NCBI RefSeq assembly: GCF_006517535.1
Contig: NZ_VHQH01000033.1
Coordinates: 1 to 64,000, forward strand
Direction of reading: 5' to 3'
DNA from: Schumannella sp. 10F1B-5-1
Lineage (GTDB): Bacteria > Actinomycetota > Actinomycetes > Actinomycetales > Microbacteriaceae
DNA length: 64,000 nucleotides
Position 1 is the first letter of the stretch, and every line of letters begins with the position of its first letter. Shown piece by piece: positions 46,074 to 53,426 of this stretch. A model generated the notes under the pieces. That model was given only the letters and a program-made list of their open reading frames with translations, ran no database searches and was not told the origin of the DNA. The translations under genes and the position numbers were made by a program.

Positions 46074-46445
46074 TCACGGCGCACGGCCCTGCAGCCGGTC
46101 GAGCTCGCGCCGATCACGCTTGGTCGGTCGTCCGGCGCCGCGCTCGCGCACGCCGATCACGACGCGCTCCTCCTTGGGCGGCGGCGGGGGAGTGCGGTCG
46201 GTGTAGCACTCGGCGGCCTGCGGGGCGCCGACGCGCTTGACGATGAGCTTCTCGACCGTCACGAGCTTCTCGCCGCCCGGCGTCAGCACGCGCACGTGGT
46301 CGCCCACGACGACGCTCTGCGAGGGCTTGGCGCGCTCGCCGTTCACCCGCACGTGCCCGGCCTTGCACGCCGAGCTCGCCGCCGAGCGGGTCTTCATGAG
46401 CCGCACCGCGCACACCCAGGCGTCGATGCGCACGCCCGCGCTCAT
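46074..46445 (-). CDS. S4-domain RNA-binding protein (Hsp15-like)
   Basis: 123 residues. S4 domain: VRIDAWVCAVRLMKTRSAAS, CKAGHVRVNGERAKPSQSV and GDHVRV, as in Hsp15/YrfH. A Pro-rich loop (TPPPPPKEERV) and a basic tail (RPTKRDRRELDRL) follow. Hsp15 binds 50S subunits carrying stalled nascent chains. ATG 46445 overlaps the stop of the emfourin-like gene (ATGA), so the two are translationally coupled. Confidence 0.9.
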   Translation of the reverse strand: MSAGVRIDAWVCAVRLMKTRSAASSACKAGHVRVNGERAKPSQSVVVGDHVRVLTPGGEKLVTVEKLIVKRVGAPQAAECYTDRTPPPPPKEERVVIGVRERGAGRPTKRDRRELDRLQGRAP

Positions 46446-47011
46446 GCGCCGCCTCGCGGCTCGACCGGTCGGCGCTTCACCGGACGATCCTCGTCGGGCA
46501 GAGCGCGCCGAGCCGGCACGACCTCGCCCTCGCGCTGCACCCGGACGACCAGTTCGCGCCACGCCCCGGTGAGCGGCTCGGTCAGCTGGGCGCGATGCGC
46601 GTCCGTCCCGGTGCGGGCCTCGATCTGCCACGACATCCGGTCGGCGCCGCGCGCAGCGGCCGCGGAGTCGGCGGCAGAGGTCTCAGAGGTCGACGTGTCG
46701 GCGCCCGACGTGCCGGTGCTTGACGCGTCGGCGCCCGACGTCTCTTCGCCCGACCACGGGCACGCGTCGATCCGCAGGATCCAATCGGCGCGACCGTCGT
46801 CATCCACGTCGATGCGCCACTCGCGACGGATGCCGGCCACGCCGCCCGTGCGCGCGACGCTCACCGAGACCGGAGCAGCGGCGGCATCTGCGGCGGCCTC
46901 CGCGATGTCCACGGCGTCCGCTCCGGACGTGCCTGCGGCACCCGATCCGTCCGCGGCTTCCGACCCGTCGGCGCCAGGCTCATCGACCTGCTCGGCCCTG
47001 CGCTCCGTCAT
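46442..47011 (-). CDS. Emfourin-like protealysin inhibitor with low-complexity insert
   Basis: 189 residues. After an acidic Ala/Asp/Gly-rich tail of about 45, VSVSVARTGGVAGIRREWRI resembles the first strands of emfourin, followed by DWILRIDACPW, DRMSWQIEAR and LTEPLTGAWRELVVRV. Emfourins inhibit M4 proteases of the protealysin type and are encoded next to them, exactly as here. An insert of about 30 Ser/Thr/Ala/Asp residues (about 88-117, repeated TSGAD) interrupts the domain. No signal peptide is seen, so inhibition may occur inside the cell. It overlaps the protease gene by 32 bp. Confidence 0.75.
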   Translation of the reverse strand: MTERRAEQVDEPGADGSEAADGSGAAGTSGADAVDIAEAAADAAAAPVSVSVARTGGVAGIRREWRIDVDDDGRADWILRIDACPWSGEETSGADASSTGTSGADTSTSETSAADSAAAARGADRMSWQIEARTGTDAHRAQLTEPLTGAWRELVVRVQREGEVVPARRALPDEDRPVKRRPVEPRGGA

Positions 47012-48068
47012 CGATCGCGACTCCCACTCCCGCCCATCCGGCGCGCACGGCGTCGATCTCGGGCGATGACTCACCGTACCTCGCGCCGGCCGCGTGCACC
47101 GTGGCGGCGGCGAAGCGCGCGAAGTCGGCATCCGTCGGCACACGGTCGCGGGCGCCGTCGCCCGTGAGCGTGTCGTACCAGATGCGCCCCGCCCGCTCCC
47201 AGGCGTCGCCGCCAAGAGCCTCGGCGACCAGGTAGAACGCCCGATTCGGGATGCCGGAGTTGATGTGCACGCCGCCGTTGTCGTCGCTCGTCTCGACGTA
47301 GTCGTCCATGTGCGCCGGCTGCGGGTCGGCACCCAGCACATCGTCGTCGTAGGCGGTGCCCGGCGCTTTCATCGACCGGAGGGCCGACCCCTCGACCTCG
47401 GGCGTGAACAGCCCCTCGCCGATCAGCCAGGTCGCCTCGGCGGCGCTCTGCCCCTTCGCGTGCTGCTCGACGAGGGCGCCGAAGACGTCGGAGATCGACT
47501 CGTTGAGCGCGCCCGCCTGCCCCTGGTAGACGAGCCCGAGCGTGTGCTCGGTCACGCCGTGGGCGAGCTCGTGCCCGATGACCGAGAGCGACGCCGTGAA
47601 CCGCCCGAAGACCTCGCCGTCGCCGTCGCCGAAGACCATGCGCTCGCCGTTCCAGAAGGCGTTGTCGTAGTGCTCGCCGTAGTGCACGCTCGCGTCGAGC
47701 GGCAGGCCCGCGCCGTCGATCGAGTTGCGCCCGTAGACCTGCGAGAGCAGTTCGAAGGTCGCGCCGAGCCCGTCATAGGCCTCGTCGACCGCGGTGTCGC
47801 CGCTCGAGTCGTCGCCTTCGCGCCGCACGACCTCGCCCGGCAGGGTCTCCGACCCCTTCGCGTCGGCGATCGTGCGATCGGGCTGATCGGTGAGCTCGGC
47901 GACGAGATCGTCGCCGTCGACGCTGAACGTGATCGCCGCGCGGCGTCGCACCTCGTGATCGGTGAGCACGAGCGTGCGCCGCGCCGCGCGCGGGGCGACG
48001 GCGAGACGCTCGCTCTCGGCTTCGGCGATGCGGGAGAGCAGGAATGGGGGGACGATTCCGGGGGCCAT
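46980..48068 (-). CDS. Protealysin-like M4 metallopeptidase
   Basis: 362 residues. Zinc site HELAH in VIGHELAHGVTEH (about residue 162) with the third ligand in GALNESISDVFG, then the DNGGVHINSGIPNRAFYL substrate-site motif. The short propeptide begins with PPFLLSRIAE, the PPxxL motif of protealysin-type precursors, and there is no signal peptide. Such enzymes may stay cytoplasmic or leave by unknown routes. Start ATG 48068 lies 6 nt after TACCGT; the longer frame to 48167 has no support. Operon with the emfourin-like gene. Confidence 0.92.
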   Translation of the reverse strand: MAPGIVPPFLLSRIAEAESERLAVAPRAARRTLVLTDHEVRRRAAITFSVDGDDLVAELTDQPDRTIADAKGSETLPGEVVRREGDDSSGDTAVDEAYDGLGATFELLSQVYGRNSIDGAGLPLDASVHYGEHYDNAFWNGERMVFGDGDGEVFGRFTASLSVIGHELAHGVTEHTLGLVYQGQAGALNESISDVFGALVEQHAKGQSAAEATWLIGEGLFTPEVEGSALRSMKAPGTAYDDDVLGADPQPAHMDDYVETSDDNGGVHINSGIPNRAFYLVAEALGGDAWERAGRIWYDTLTGDGARDRVPTDADFARFAAATVHAAGARYGESSPEIDAVRAGWAGVGVAIDDGAQGRAGR

Positions 48069-48074
48069 GACCTC

Positions 48075-48080
48075 ACGGTA
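48075..48080 (-). promoter_or_regulatory. -10 element (TACCGT), leaderless
   Basis: On the - strand TACCGT ends 6 nt before ATG 48068 of the M4 protease. It probably drives protease, inhibitor and S4 gene together. Confidence 0.5.
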
Positions 48081-48171
48081 GGCGGCACCTCCGACGTCGT
48101 CACGGGGCCGCGGCGTGTCGATCGCGAGACCTCGCGTGACGCGCATCCGGTGCCCCGACGACCGCACGCCC

Positions 48172-48177
48172 TAGGCT
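48172..48177 (+). promoter_or_regulatory. -10 element (TAGGCT), leaderless
   Basis: TAGGCT ends 6 nt before ATG 48184 of the NUDIX gene. Confidence 0.5.
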
Positions 48178-48183
48178 GACGCC

Positions 48184-48663
48184 ATGACGCGCGCCACCCA
48201 CGACCCCTCGGCGCGGCGCCCGCGCGGCCCCGAGGACGTCTGGGTCGACGGCCCCGATGGCCGCTTCTGGGGCTCCTTCGGCGCGGCGGGGCTGCTCGTC
48301 GCGCACGACGATGCCGTGCTGCTGCAGCTGCGCGCGGAGTGGAGCCACTTCGGCGGCACCTGGGGCATCCCGGGTGGCGCCCGCAAGTCGGGCGAGACCG
48401 CCGAGCAGGCCGCGCTGCGGGAGGCCGACGAGGAGGCCGGAGTGCCGCCGGAGTCGGTGCGCGTGCTCGACGAGCTGGTCTTCGACCTCGGCTACTGGTC
48501 GTACACGACGGTGCTGGCCCGGGTCGGCGAGCGCTTCACGCCGATCGTCGGCGACGCCGAGAGCCTGCGGCTCGACTGGGTCGACATCGCCGCGGTGGAT
48601 GCGCTGCCGCTGCACCCCTCCTTCGCCGCGAGCTGGCCGGAGCTGCGTCGCCGTCTGGGCTGA
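48184..48663 (+). CDS. NUDIX hydrolase
   Basis: 159 residues. Nudix box from GGARKSGETAEQAALREADEEAGV with the READEEAG core. The preceding WSHFGGTWGIPGG suggests a MutT-like or ADP-ribose-type enzyme. Substrate undetermined. Monocistronic with a leaderless-type start; its 3' end faces the leucine-rich-repeat-variant gene 16 bp away. Confidence 0.88.
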   Translation: MTRATHDPSARRPRGPEDVWVDGPDGRFWGSFGAAGLLVAHDDAVLLQLRAEWSHFGGTWGIPGGARKSGETAEQAALREADEEAGVPPESVRVLDELVFDLGYWSYTTVLARVGERFTPIVGDAESLRLDWVDIAAVDALPLHPSFAASWPELRRRLG

Positions 48664-48679
48664 GGTCCGCGCGATCGCC

Positions 48680-49147
48680 TCAGGCGGGCTGAGCCGTCAG
48701 CTCCGCCTCGGCGGCGAGCGAGGCCTTCCACGCCACGAGGCGGCGCACAGTGTCGTCGCTGTCGTCGGCGAGCTTGACCATGACGTCGTCGGGCACGAAG
48801 TAGTTCACGGCGACCCAGCCGCGCACGGTCGCCGACTCGTCGTCGGCGAGGGACCGCAGCACGTCGCAGGGCGTGGTCTCGTTGCGGGCCAGCACGGCCC
48901 GCACGCTCTCGTCGGGGTCTGCCGCGAGCTTGTCGATCACGTCGGCGGGCGTGTGATAGCTCGACGCGACGCTCTCGCGGATCTTGCCCACGGGGCTCTC
49001 GGCGAGGATGCGCAGTCGGCGGATCTTGCTCTCGGTGACCGGGGGAGCGGGGTGCTCGGCGGCGATCTCCTCGGCGCTCTTCATGGTCGGCGCCATGCGG
49101 GCGAGCTGGGCGCGCTGAGCCGGGGTGTTGAAGCGGATGCACGACAT
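48680..49147 (-). CDS. Leucine-rich-repeat-variant-like helical repeat protein
   Basis: 155 residues. From about 45 to 145 there are four repeats of about 24 residues with the pattern LA-D-D-x-VR-x-x-VA-x-N-x-x-TP-x-DVL (for example VRAVLARNETTPCDVL and VRGWVAVNYFVPDDVM), like the LRV/HEAT-type repeats. The N-terminal segment has CIRFNTPAQRAQLARMAP. Probably a protein-binding scaffold; function unknown. ATG 49147 is chosen over the GTG at 49156, because that GTG overlaps the TAGGGT element. Confidence 0.75.
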   Translation of the reverse strand: MSCIRFNTPAQRAQLARMAPTMKSAEEIAAEHPAPPVTESKIRRLRILAESPVGKIRESVASSYHTPADVIDKLAADPDESVRAVLARNETTPCDVLRSLADDESATVRGWVAVNYFVPDDVMVKLADDSDDTVRRLVAWKASLAAEAELTAQPA

Positions 49148-49154
49148 GCGGGCC

Positions 49155-49160
49155 ACCCTA
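49155..49160 (-). promoter_or_regulatory. -10 element (TAGGGT), leaderless
   Basis: On the - strand TAGGGT ends 7 nt before ATG 49147, without a ribosome site. Confidence 0.45.
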
Positions 49161-49207
49161 CGCGCGGGGCGGGACGTGCCGCCGGAGCCGAGCGGGCGTG
49201 CCTCCGC

Positions 49208-49957
49208 TCACCCGGCGAGTCGCCGCAGGCGCTGATGCTTGCGCACCATCGACGCCCCCGTGTGCAGCAGGTTGACGGCGAACAGCAGTCCGTAGCCGAC
49301 CAGGAAGGCCGGCGTCCACGCCCAGAGCGCGAACACCCAGCACAGCGCGCCCATGTCCGTCGGCAGCAGGGCGATCGACCGCAGCGTTCCGCCACCGCGC
49401 GGGATGCCGGCATCCGAGCCGAGTCCGCGCGCCAGCTGCTCGGCCAGGATCTGGCTCATGAACTGGCCCACCGAGACCACGGTGTAGGCGATCGGCAGCC
49501 AGAGCCAGGCGGTGCCGATCTCGGCGTGCCGCCACAGCGCCACGAGCACGGCCAGGTGGATCGCCGGCGTGCGGATCGCATCCACGACGTGATCGAGCCA
49601 CTCGCCGGCCGGCCCGCCGGTGCGCGAGAGGCGCGCCAGCTGACCGTCCGCGGAGTCGAAGACGTAGCCGAGCGCGAGCAGCAGGGCCGCGGTCAGCCCG
49701 CTCCACACCGTGACGGGCGCCGTGATGAGCACGACGAGTCCGGCGGCCGAGAGGCCCGCTGACGTGAAGGTCACCGCGTCGGCGCTCGCGCCGATCGCAT
49801 AGCCGGCCGCGGCGACGACGCGCGCCGCCCGGCGGTTGACCCACCGCGTGTAGGCGGGGATGCCGCCGCCGGGCTTCTGCGCCGACTCGAGCGCGGCGAG
49901 CGCGCTCGCGATGCTGCGATCGGGCAGGCCCCCGACGATCGTGATCGGCGCGGTCAC
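49208..49957 (-). CDS. CDP-alcohol phosphotransferase family membrane protein
   Basis: 249 residues with about six membrane helices. The catalytic motif is complete: VFDSADGQLARLSRTGG, PAGEWLDHVVD, that is D-x2-DG-x2-AR-x8-G-x3-D-x3-D. Enzymes of this family move a phospho-alcohol from a CDP-activated donor to an acceptor alcohol. In this polymer cluster it may add an alcohol phosphate to a lipid or glycan. The GTG start overlaps the stop of the fibrinogen-like gene (GTGA). The donor may come from the TagD-like enzyme at 17810-18295; this is inference. Confidence 0.88.
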   Translation of the reverse strand: MTAPITIVGGLPDRSIASALAALESAQKPGGGIPAYTRWVNRRAARVVAAAGYAIGASADAVTFTSAGLSAAGLVVLITAPVTVWSGLTAALLLALGYVFDSADGQLARLSRTGGPAGEWLDHVVDAIRTPAIHLAVLVALWRHAEIGTAWLWLPIAYTVVSVGQFMSQILAEQLARGLGSDAGIPRGGGTLRSIALLPTDMGALCWVFALWAWTPAFLVGYGLLFAVNLLHTGASMVRKHQRLRRLAG

Positions 49958-52900
49958 TTCACCGTCACTCCGAGGTCGAAGCTGACGCTGGGCGAGCTGC
50001 GGTAGTTGGAGACGACCTGCACCGCGATCACATTCCGGCCGCTGACGACCAGGTTCGCCGGCACGTCGAACGTCACCGGGTTCGCGACCGCGGTGGCGGT
50101 CGACGGGGCGCTGTTCGCGTAGGTGGTATGGGTGATCGTGCCCGGGATCAGGTTCGACCGGCCGATCTCGGTGCCGTTGAGGAACACGATGATCCCGTCA
50201 TCGGCGCGCGTCGTCACGGTCAGGCCGTTGGGAACGGTCGAACCCGCGGCCAGGTCGAATCCGCCGCGGAAGTAGACCGAGCTCGGCTTCGGCGTCGCCG
50301 TGGTCGTGACCTGGGTCGTGATCGGCCCGGTGCCCCAGCCGAGCGGCGCCGCTCCGGTCGCCCAGGCTCCGGCGTCGAAGGCGCTCGAGCGCCAGTCGCT
50401 CGGCGGAGCGTCGACGGGGAAGGAGTACGACCAGCCCGATCCGGGGGCCACCAGCGCGGTGCCCGCGGCGACCGGGGTGCCCGGCGTGCCCGGGTCGGTC
50501 GGGGTGCCCGGGTCGGTCGGCGTGCCCGGATCGGGATCGGGCACGTCGACCGGCGTCGTGCCGGTGTTCGCGACGGCGGTCAGCTCGAAGCTGCTGTTCG
50601 GCGTCGACCGGAAGTTCGAATGCACCTCGGCCGCGATCACGTTGGCTCCGCTCGTGAAGGCGCTCGCGGGCACCGTGACCGTGATCGGGTTCGCCGCGGC
50701 GGTCGAGGTCGACACCGCCGCGTTCGCGTAGGTGTTCACCGTCACGGCGCCGGCGTCGATGTTGCGCCGCAGCACCTCCGTGCCGTTCACGTAGACGACG
50801 ATGCCGTCGTCGGCGCGCGTGGTCAGCGTCACCGAGCTGAAGCCGCCCGTCGTGACGTCGATCGACTTGCGGTAGTAGGTCGTGAGCGGCTTCGGCGTGA
50901 CCGTCGTGGTCACGGTCGTCGCGTTCGTCGTCGCGCCCCAGCCGAGCGGTGCGGCGCCGCTGCTCCACCCCGCGGCGCTGCCGGCGGCGGTGTTCCATCC
51001 GCTCGGGGGCGCCTCGCCGTCGAACTTGTACGACCACGTCGACCCGGCGGTGATCAGGTTCGGATTCGTCCCCGGATCGGTCGGGGGCGCCGTCGTGCCG
51101 ACCTTCGTCGCCGGCGTGCTCGCCGAGATGTTGCCCGTCGCGTCGGCGGCGCGCACGAAGTACTTCGTCGCGGCCGGGGCGTCGGGCAGCGTGATGGTCG
51201 TGGCCGTCGTCGTGGCGACGACCCGGTCGTTGCGCAGCACCTGATAGGTCACGGCGCCCGAGGCGTCCGTCGATCCGGCCCAGGTCAGCGAGACCTGGCT
51301 GCCCGTCTGGGTGACGCCCAGGCTCGTGGGTGTGGTGGGCGCGGTGCTGTCGCGCAGTGGATAGCGGATGAACCCGCCGGACCACTGCCGTGTGGTGGGT
51401 GCCTTCTCGGAGTAGCTGTAATCACCGCCCGCCCAGAGGGTGCCCGTGGAGTCCACGAACAGTCCCCAGCCGCCGGCTCCGTAGAGCGTGCTCAGCTGCG
51501 GGCTGAAATCGTCGAGGTAGCGACCGGTGGTCGCATCCCAGGCTCCGACGGAGTTCACCTTCTCGGCCTTGTACCAGCTCGTCCCGATGTTCGACCAGGT
51601 CTTGCTCCCCAAGTACTGGGTCTCGAAGCAGTGGCAGCTGCCGTACACGACCTTCCCGTCGGTGGCGATCGACTGGAAGTCGCCGCCCTTGTTGCCGACG
51701 GTGGTCGAGACGAGAGAGAAGTCCGACCGCTGGTAGCTGAACAGCGAGTGCTCCGAGCCGCCGAGCCAGATGTAGTCGCCGACCTCCTTCACCGCCTGCT
51801 GGTAGTTCACCGAGCTCGAGTAGGTCGGAGTCCACGGGATCGCCGTCGCTCCGGTCGTCGAGAGAGCAGCCGCCTTCTCGGTGCCCGAGGTCTTCGACAT
51901 CGAGAAGAAGCCGGCGAAGTAGACGCGATCTCCCAGCGACGATGCGTCGAGCGCCATGACCCGTCCGTTGAACTCCGGGTTCCAGCTGCCGTCAGGCGTG
52001 CCGTTCGCGACCGAGAACCGGGCGCCGCTCTTGGTGTAGACCTCGTTGCTCTGGCTGCCGCCCGTCGAGTGGGTGAAGATGCCGCCGACGTACAGCCAGC
52101 CATCCTGGACGTCGAGTGCTCGCACGAAGGCGTTGTTGTTCTGGCGGTCGATCACGCGGCCCGACCACGCGGTCGATGTCGCGCCGGAGGTCGGGTCGAG
52201 CACCACGAGTCCGGTGCGCGCTTCGCCGTTCACCTGGGTGAAGTAGCCGCCGGCCGCGATCCGCCCATCGGGCAGGGCCGCGAGAGCCTTGACCTGGTTG
52301 TTGAACACAGGCCGGAACACCGTCTTGAGCTCGCCGGTCGCGCGATCGAACGCCGCAAGGTAGGGCTGGGCGACAGCGCTGCCGCCGCTCGACGTCTTCT
52401 GCACGCTCGTGAAGTTGCCGCCCACGTACACGACGCCGTTCGATTCGATCATGGCGCTGACCTGCACGCTGCCCTCGATCGACTGCGGGCCGGCGCCGAG
52501 TCCGGCGACGCCCCAGTTGGTGGGCAGCGCGTAGCTGGACGCGACCGCAGTGACCGTCGACGCCGTCGTGCCGGAGTCGGGGATGGTCGTGAAGAGGGAG
52601 GTGCTGGTGACGCGAGGGCGGATGAAGACCTGAGTGAAGCCCTTCGCGTATCCCGATCCCGAATCCTTCGACCACAGCCAGCTGCTCGCGGCGTTGGAGC
52701 CGTTGACGCTCGAGCCGAAGCCGAATCCGTCGGTCCAGCCCTGCGACGACCCGGTCGAGGTGTCGATGCGGTTGAGGCCGCTTCCCGAGCCGAATCCGAT
52801 GGTCTGACCGCCCGTCCCGCTGGTCGAGCCGATGCGCCAGGTGGCGACACGCTGCTGGTTGTTGTACATCCAGGTCCAGTCGTCGCGCGGAGAGCTGAAC

Positions 52901-53415
52901 GTGAAGCGCGCCTCTTGGAAGCTCGTGCCCTCCACGTTGGTCGCCCGCCGCAGGCGGATCCCCTCGCTCAGCGCGCTGACCTTGCCGCCGCCCAGCAGCG
53001 CCTCGATCGTCCGCGAGGAGAGCTGGCGGGCGTCGAACGCCGCGGTGCCGGTGACGGGATCGCGCACCTGCGCCGTCGTGCCGCGACCCTCGTCGGTCGT
53101 CGACCAGGTCTCGCGACCCCGGCCCACCATGAGCCAGCCGCCGCCGTCGGTGGTCTGGTCGCAGTAGAACTGATCGGGCGCGCCGAGCTGCGGGGTGTAC
53201 AGCCAGTACACGCCGTCGGGCGCCGAGGCGTTGCGCTGCTTGATCTCGTAGCACGAGGCCGCCGCGGTGAGCGCCGACAGACCGTCGGGGGTCGGCAGCG
53301 GCGCCTCGGCCGCCGCCGGGAGCGGACTCAGCACGCCGGCGGCGAGGACGCCCGCGATGACGGTGACGAGGCCGAGGCGCAGAGGACGCCGGGCGCGGGA
53401 AGTGGGGTTCGACAT
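49954..53415 (-). CDS. Large secreted fibrinogen-like, beta-propeller and FN3 protein
   Basis: 1153 residues. Signal peptide about 1-37 (VTVIAGVLAAGVLSPLPAAAEA). Residues about 52-265 are a fibrinogen-like domain: SCYEIKQRN, GVYWLYT, FYCDQTTDGGGWLMVGRG. Residues about 290-685 are a beta-propeller of kelch/delta-60-like repeats (YVGGNFTSV, RIAAGGYFTQVNGE, LYVGGIFTH). An FN3 domain sits near 693-775. Two homologous C-terminal beta modules (about 790-935 and 990-1153) share RADDGI-V/I-V-Y/F-x-NGTE. A Pro/Asp/Gly/Thr linker joins them. No cell-wall anchor or TM tail. Likely surface- or glycan-binding; role unknown. Confidence 0.88.
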   Translation of the reverse strand: MSNPTSRARRPLRLGLVTVIAGVLAAGVLSPLPAAAEAPLPTPDGLSALTAAASCYEIKQRNASAPDGVYWLYTPQLGAPDQFYCDQTTDGGGWLMVGRGRETWSTTDEGRGTTAQVRDPVTGTAAFDARQLSSRTIEALLGGGKVSALSEGIRLRRATNVEGTSFQEARFTFSSPRDDWTWMYNNQQRVATWRIGSTSGTGGQTIGFGSGSGLNRIDTSTGSSQGWTDGFGFGSSVNGSNAASSWLWSKDSGSGYAKGFTQVFIRPRVTSTSLFTTIPDSGTTASTVTAVASSYALPTNWGVAGLGAGPQSIEGSVQVSAMIESNGVVYVGGNFTSVQKTSSGGSAVAQPYLAAFDRATGELKTVFRPVFNNQVKALAALPDGRIAAGGYFTQVNGEARTGLVVLDPTSGATSTAWSGRVIDRQNNNAFVRALDVQDGWLYVGGIFTHSTGGSQSNEVYTKSGARFSVANGTPDGSWNPEFNGRVMALDASSLGDRVYFAGFFSMSKTSGTEKAAALSTTGATAIPWTPTYSSSVNYQQAVKEVGDYIWLGGSEHSLFSYQRSDFSLVSTTVGNKGGDFQSIATDGKVVYGSCHCFETQYLGSKTWSNIGTSWYKAEKVNSVGAWDATTGRYLDDFSPQLSTLYGAGGWGLFVDSTGTLWAGGDYSYSEKAPTTRQWSGGFIRYPLRDSTAPTTPTSLGVTQTGSQVSLTWAGSTDASGAVTYQVLRNDRVVATTTATTITLPDAPAATKYFVRAADATGNISASTPATKVGTTAPPTDPGTNPNLITAGSTWSYKFDGEAPPSGWNTAAGSAAGWSSGAAPLGWGATTNATTVTTTVTPKPLTTYYRKSIDVTTGGFSSVTLTTRADDGIVVYVNGTEVLRRNIDAGAVTVNTYANAAVSTSTAAANPITVTVPASAFTSGANVIAAEVHSNFRSTPNSSFELTAVANTGTTPVDVPDPDPGTPTDPGTPTDPGTPGTPVAAGTALVAPGSGWSYSFPVDAPPSDWRSSAFDAGAWATGAAPLGWGTGPITTQVTTTATPKPSSVYFRGGFDLAAGSTVPNGLTVTTRADDGIIVFLNGTEIGRSNLIPGTITHTTYANSAPSTATAVANPVTFDVPANLVVSGRNVIAVQVVSNYRSSPSVSFDLGVTVK
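50486..50533 (-). repeat. 18-bp imperfect tandem repeat encoding a PGTPTD linker
   Basis: About 2.6 copies of an 18-bp unit encode the DPGTPTDPGTP linker between the two C-terminal modules of the secreted fibrinogen-like protein. Length changes keep the frame. Confidence 0.7.
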
Positions 53416-53426
53416 GTCGGGTCCGC

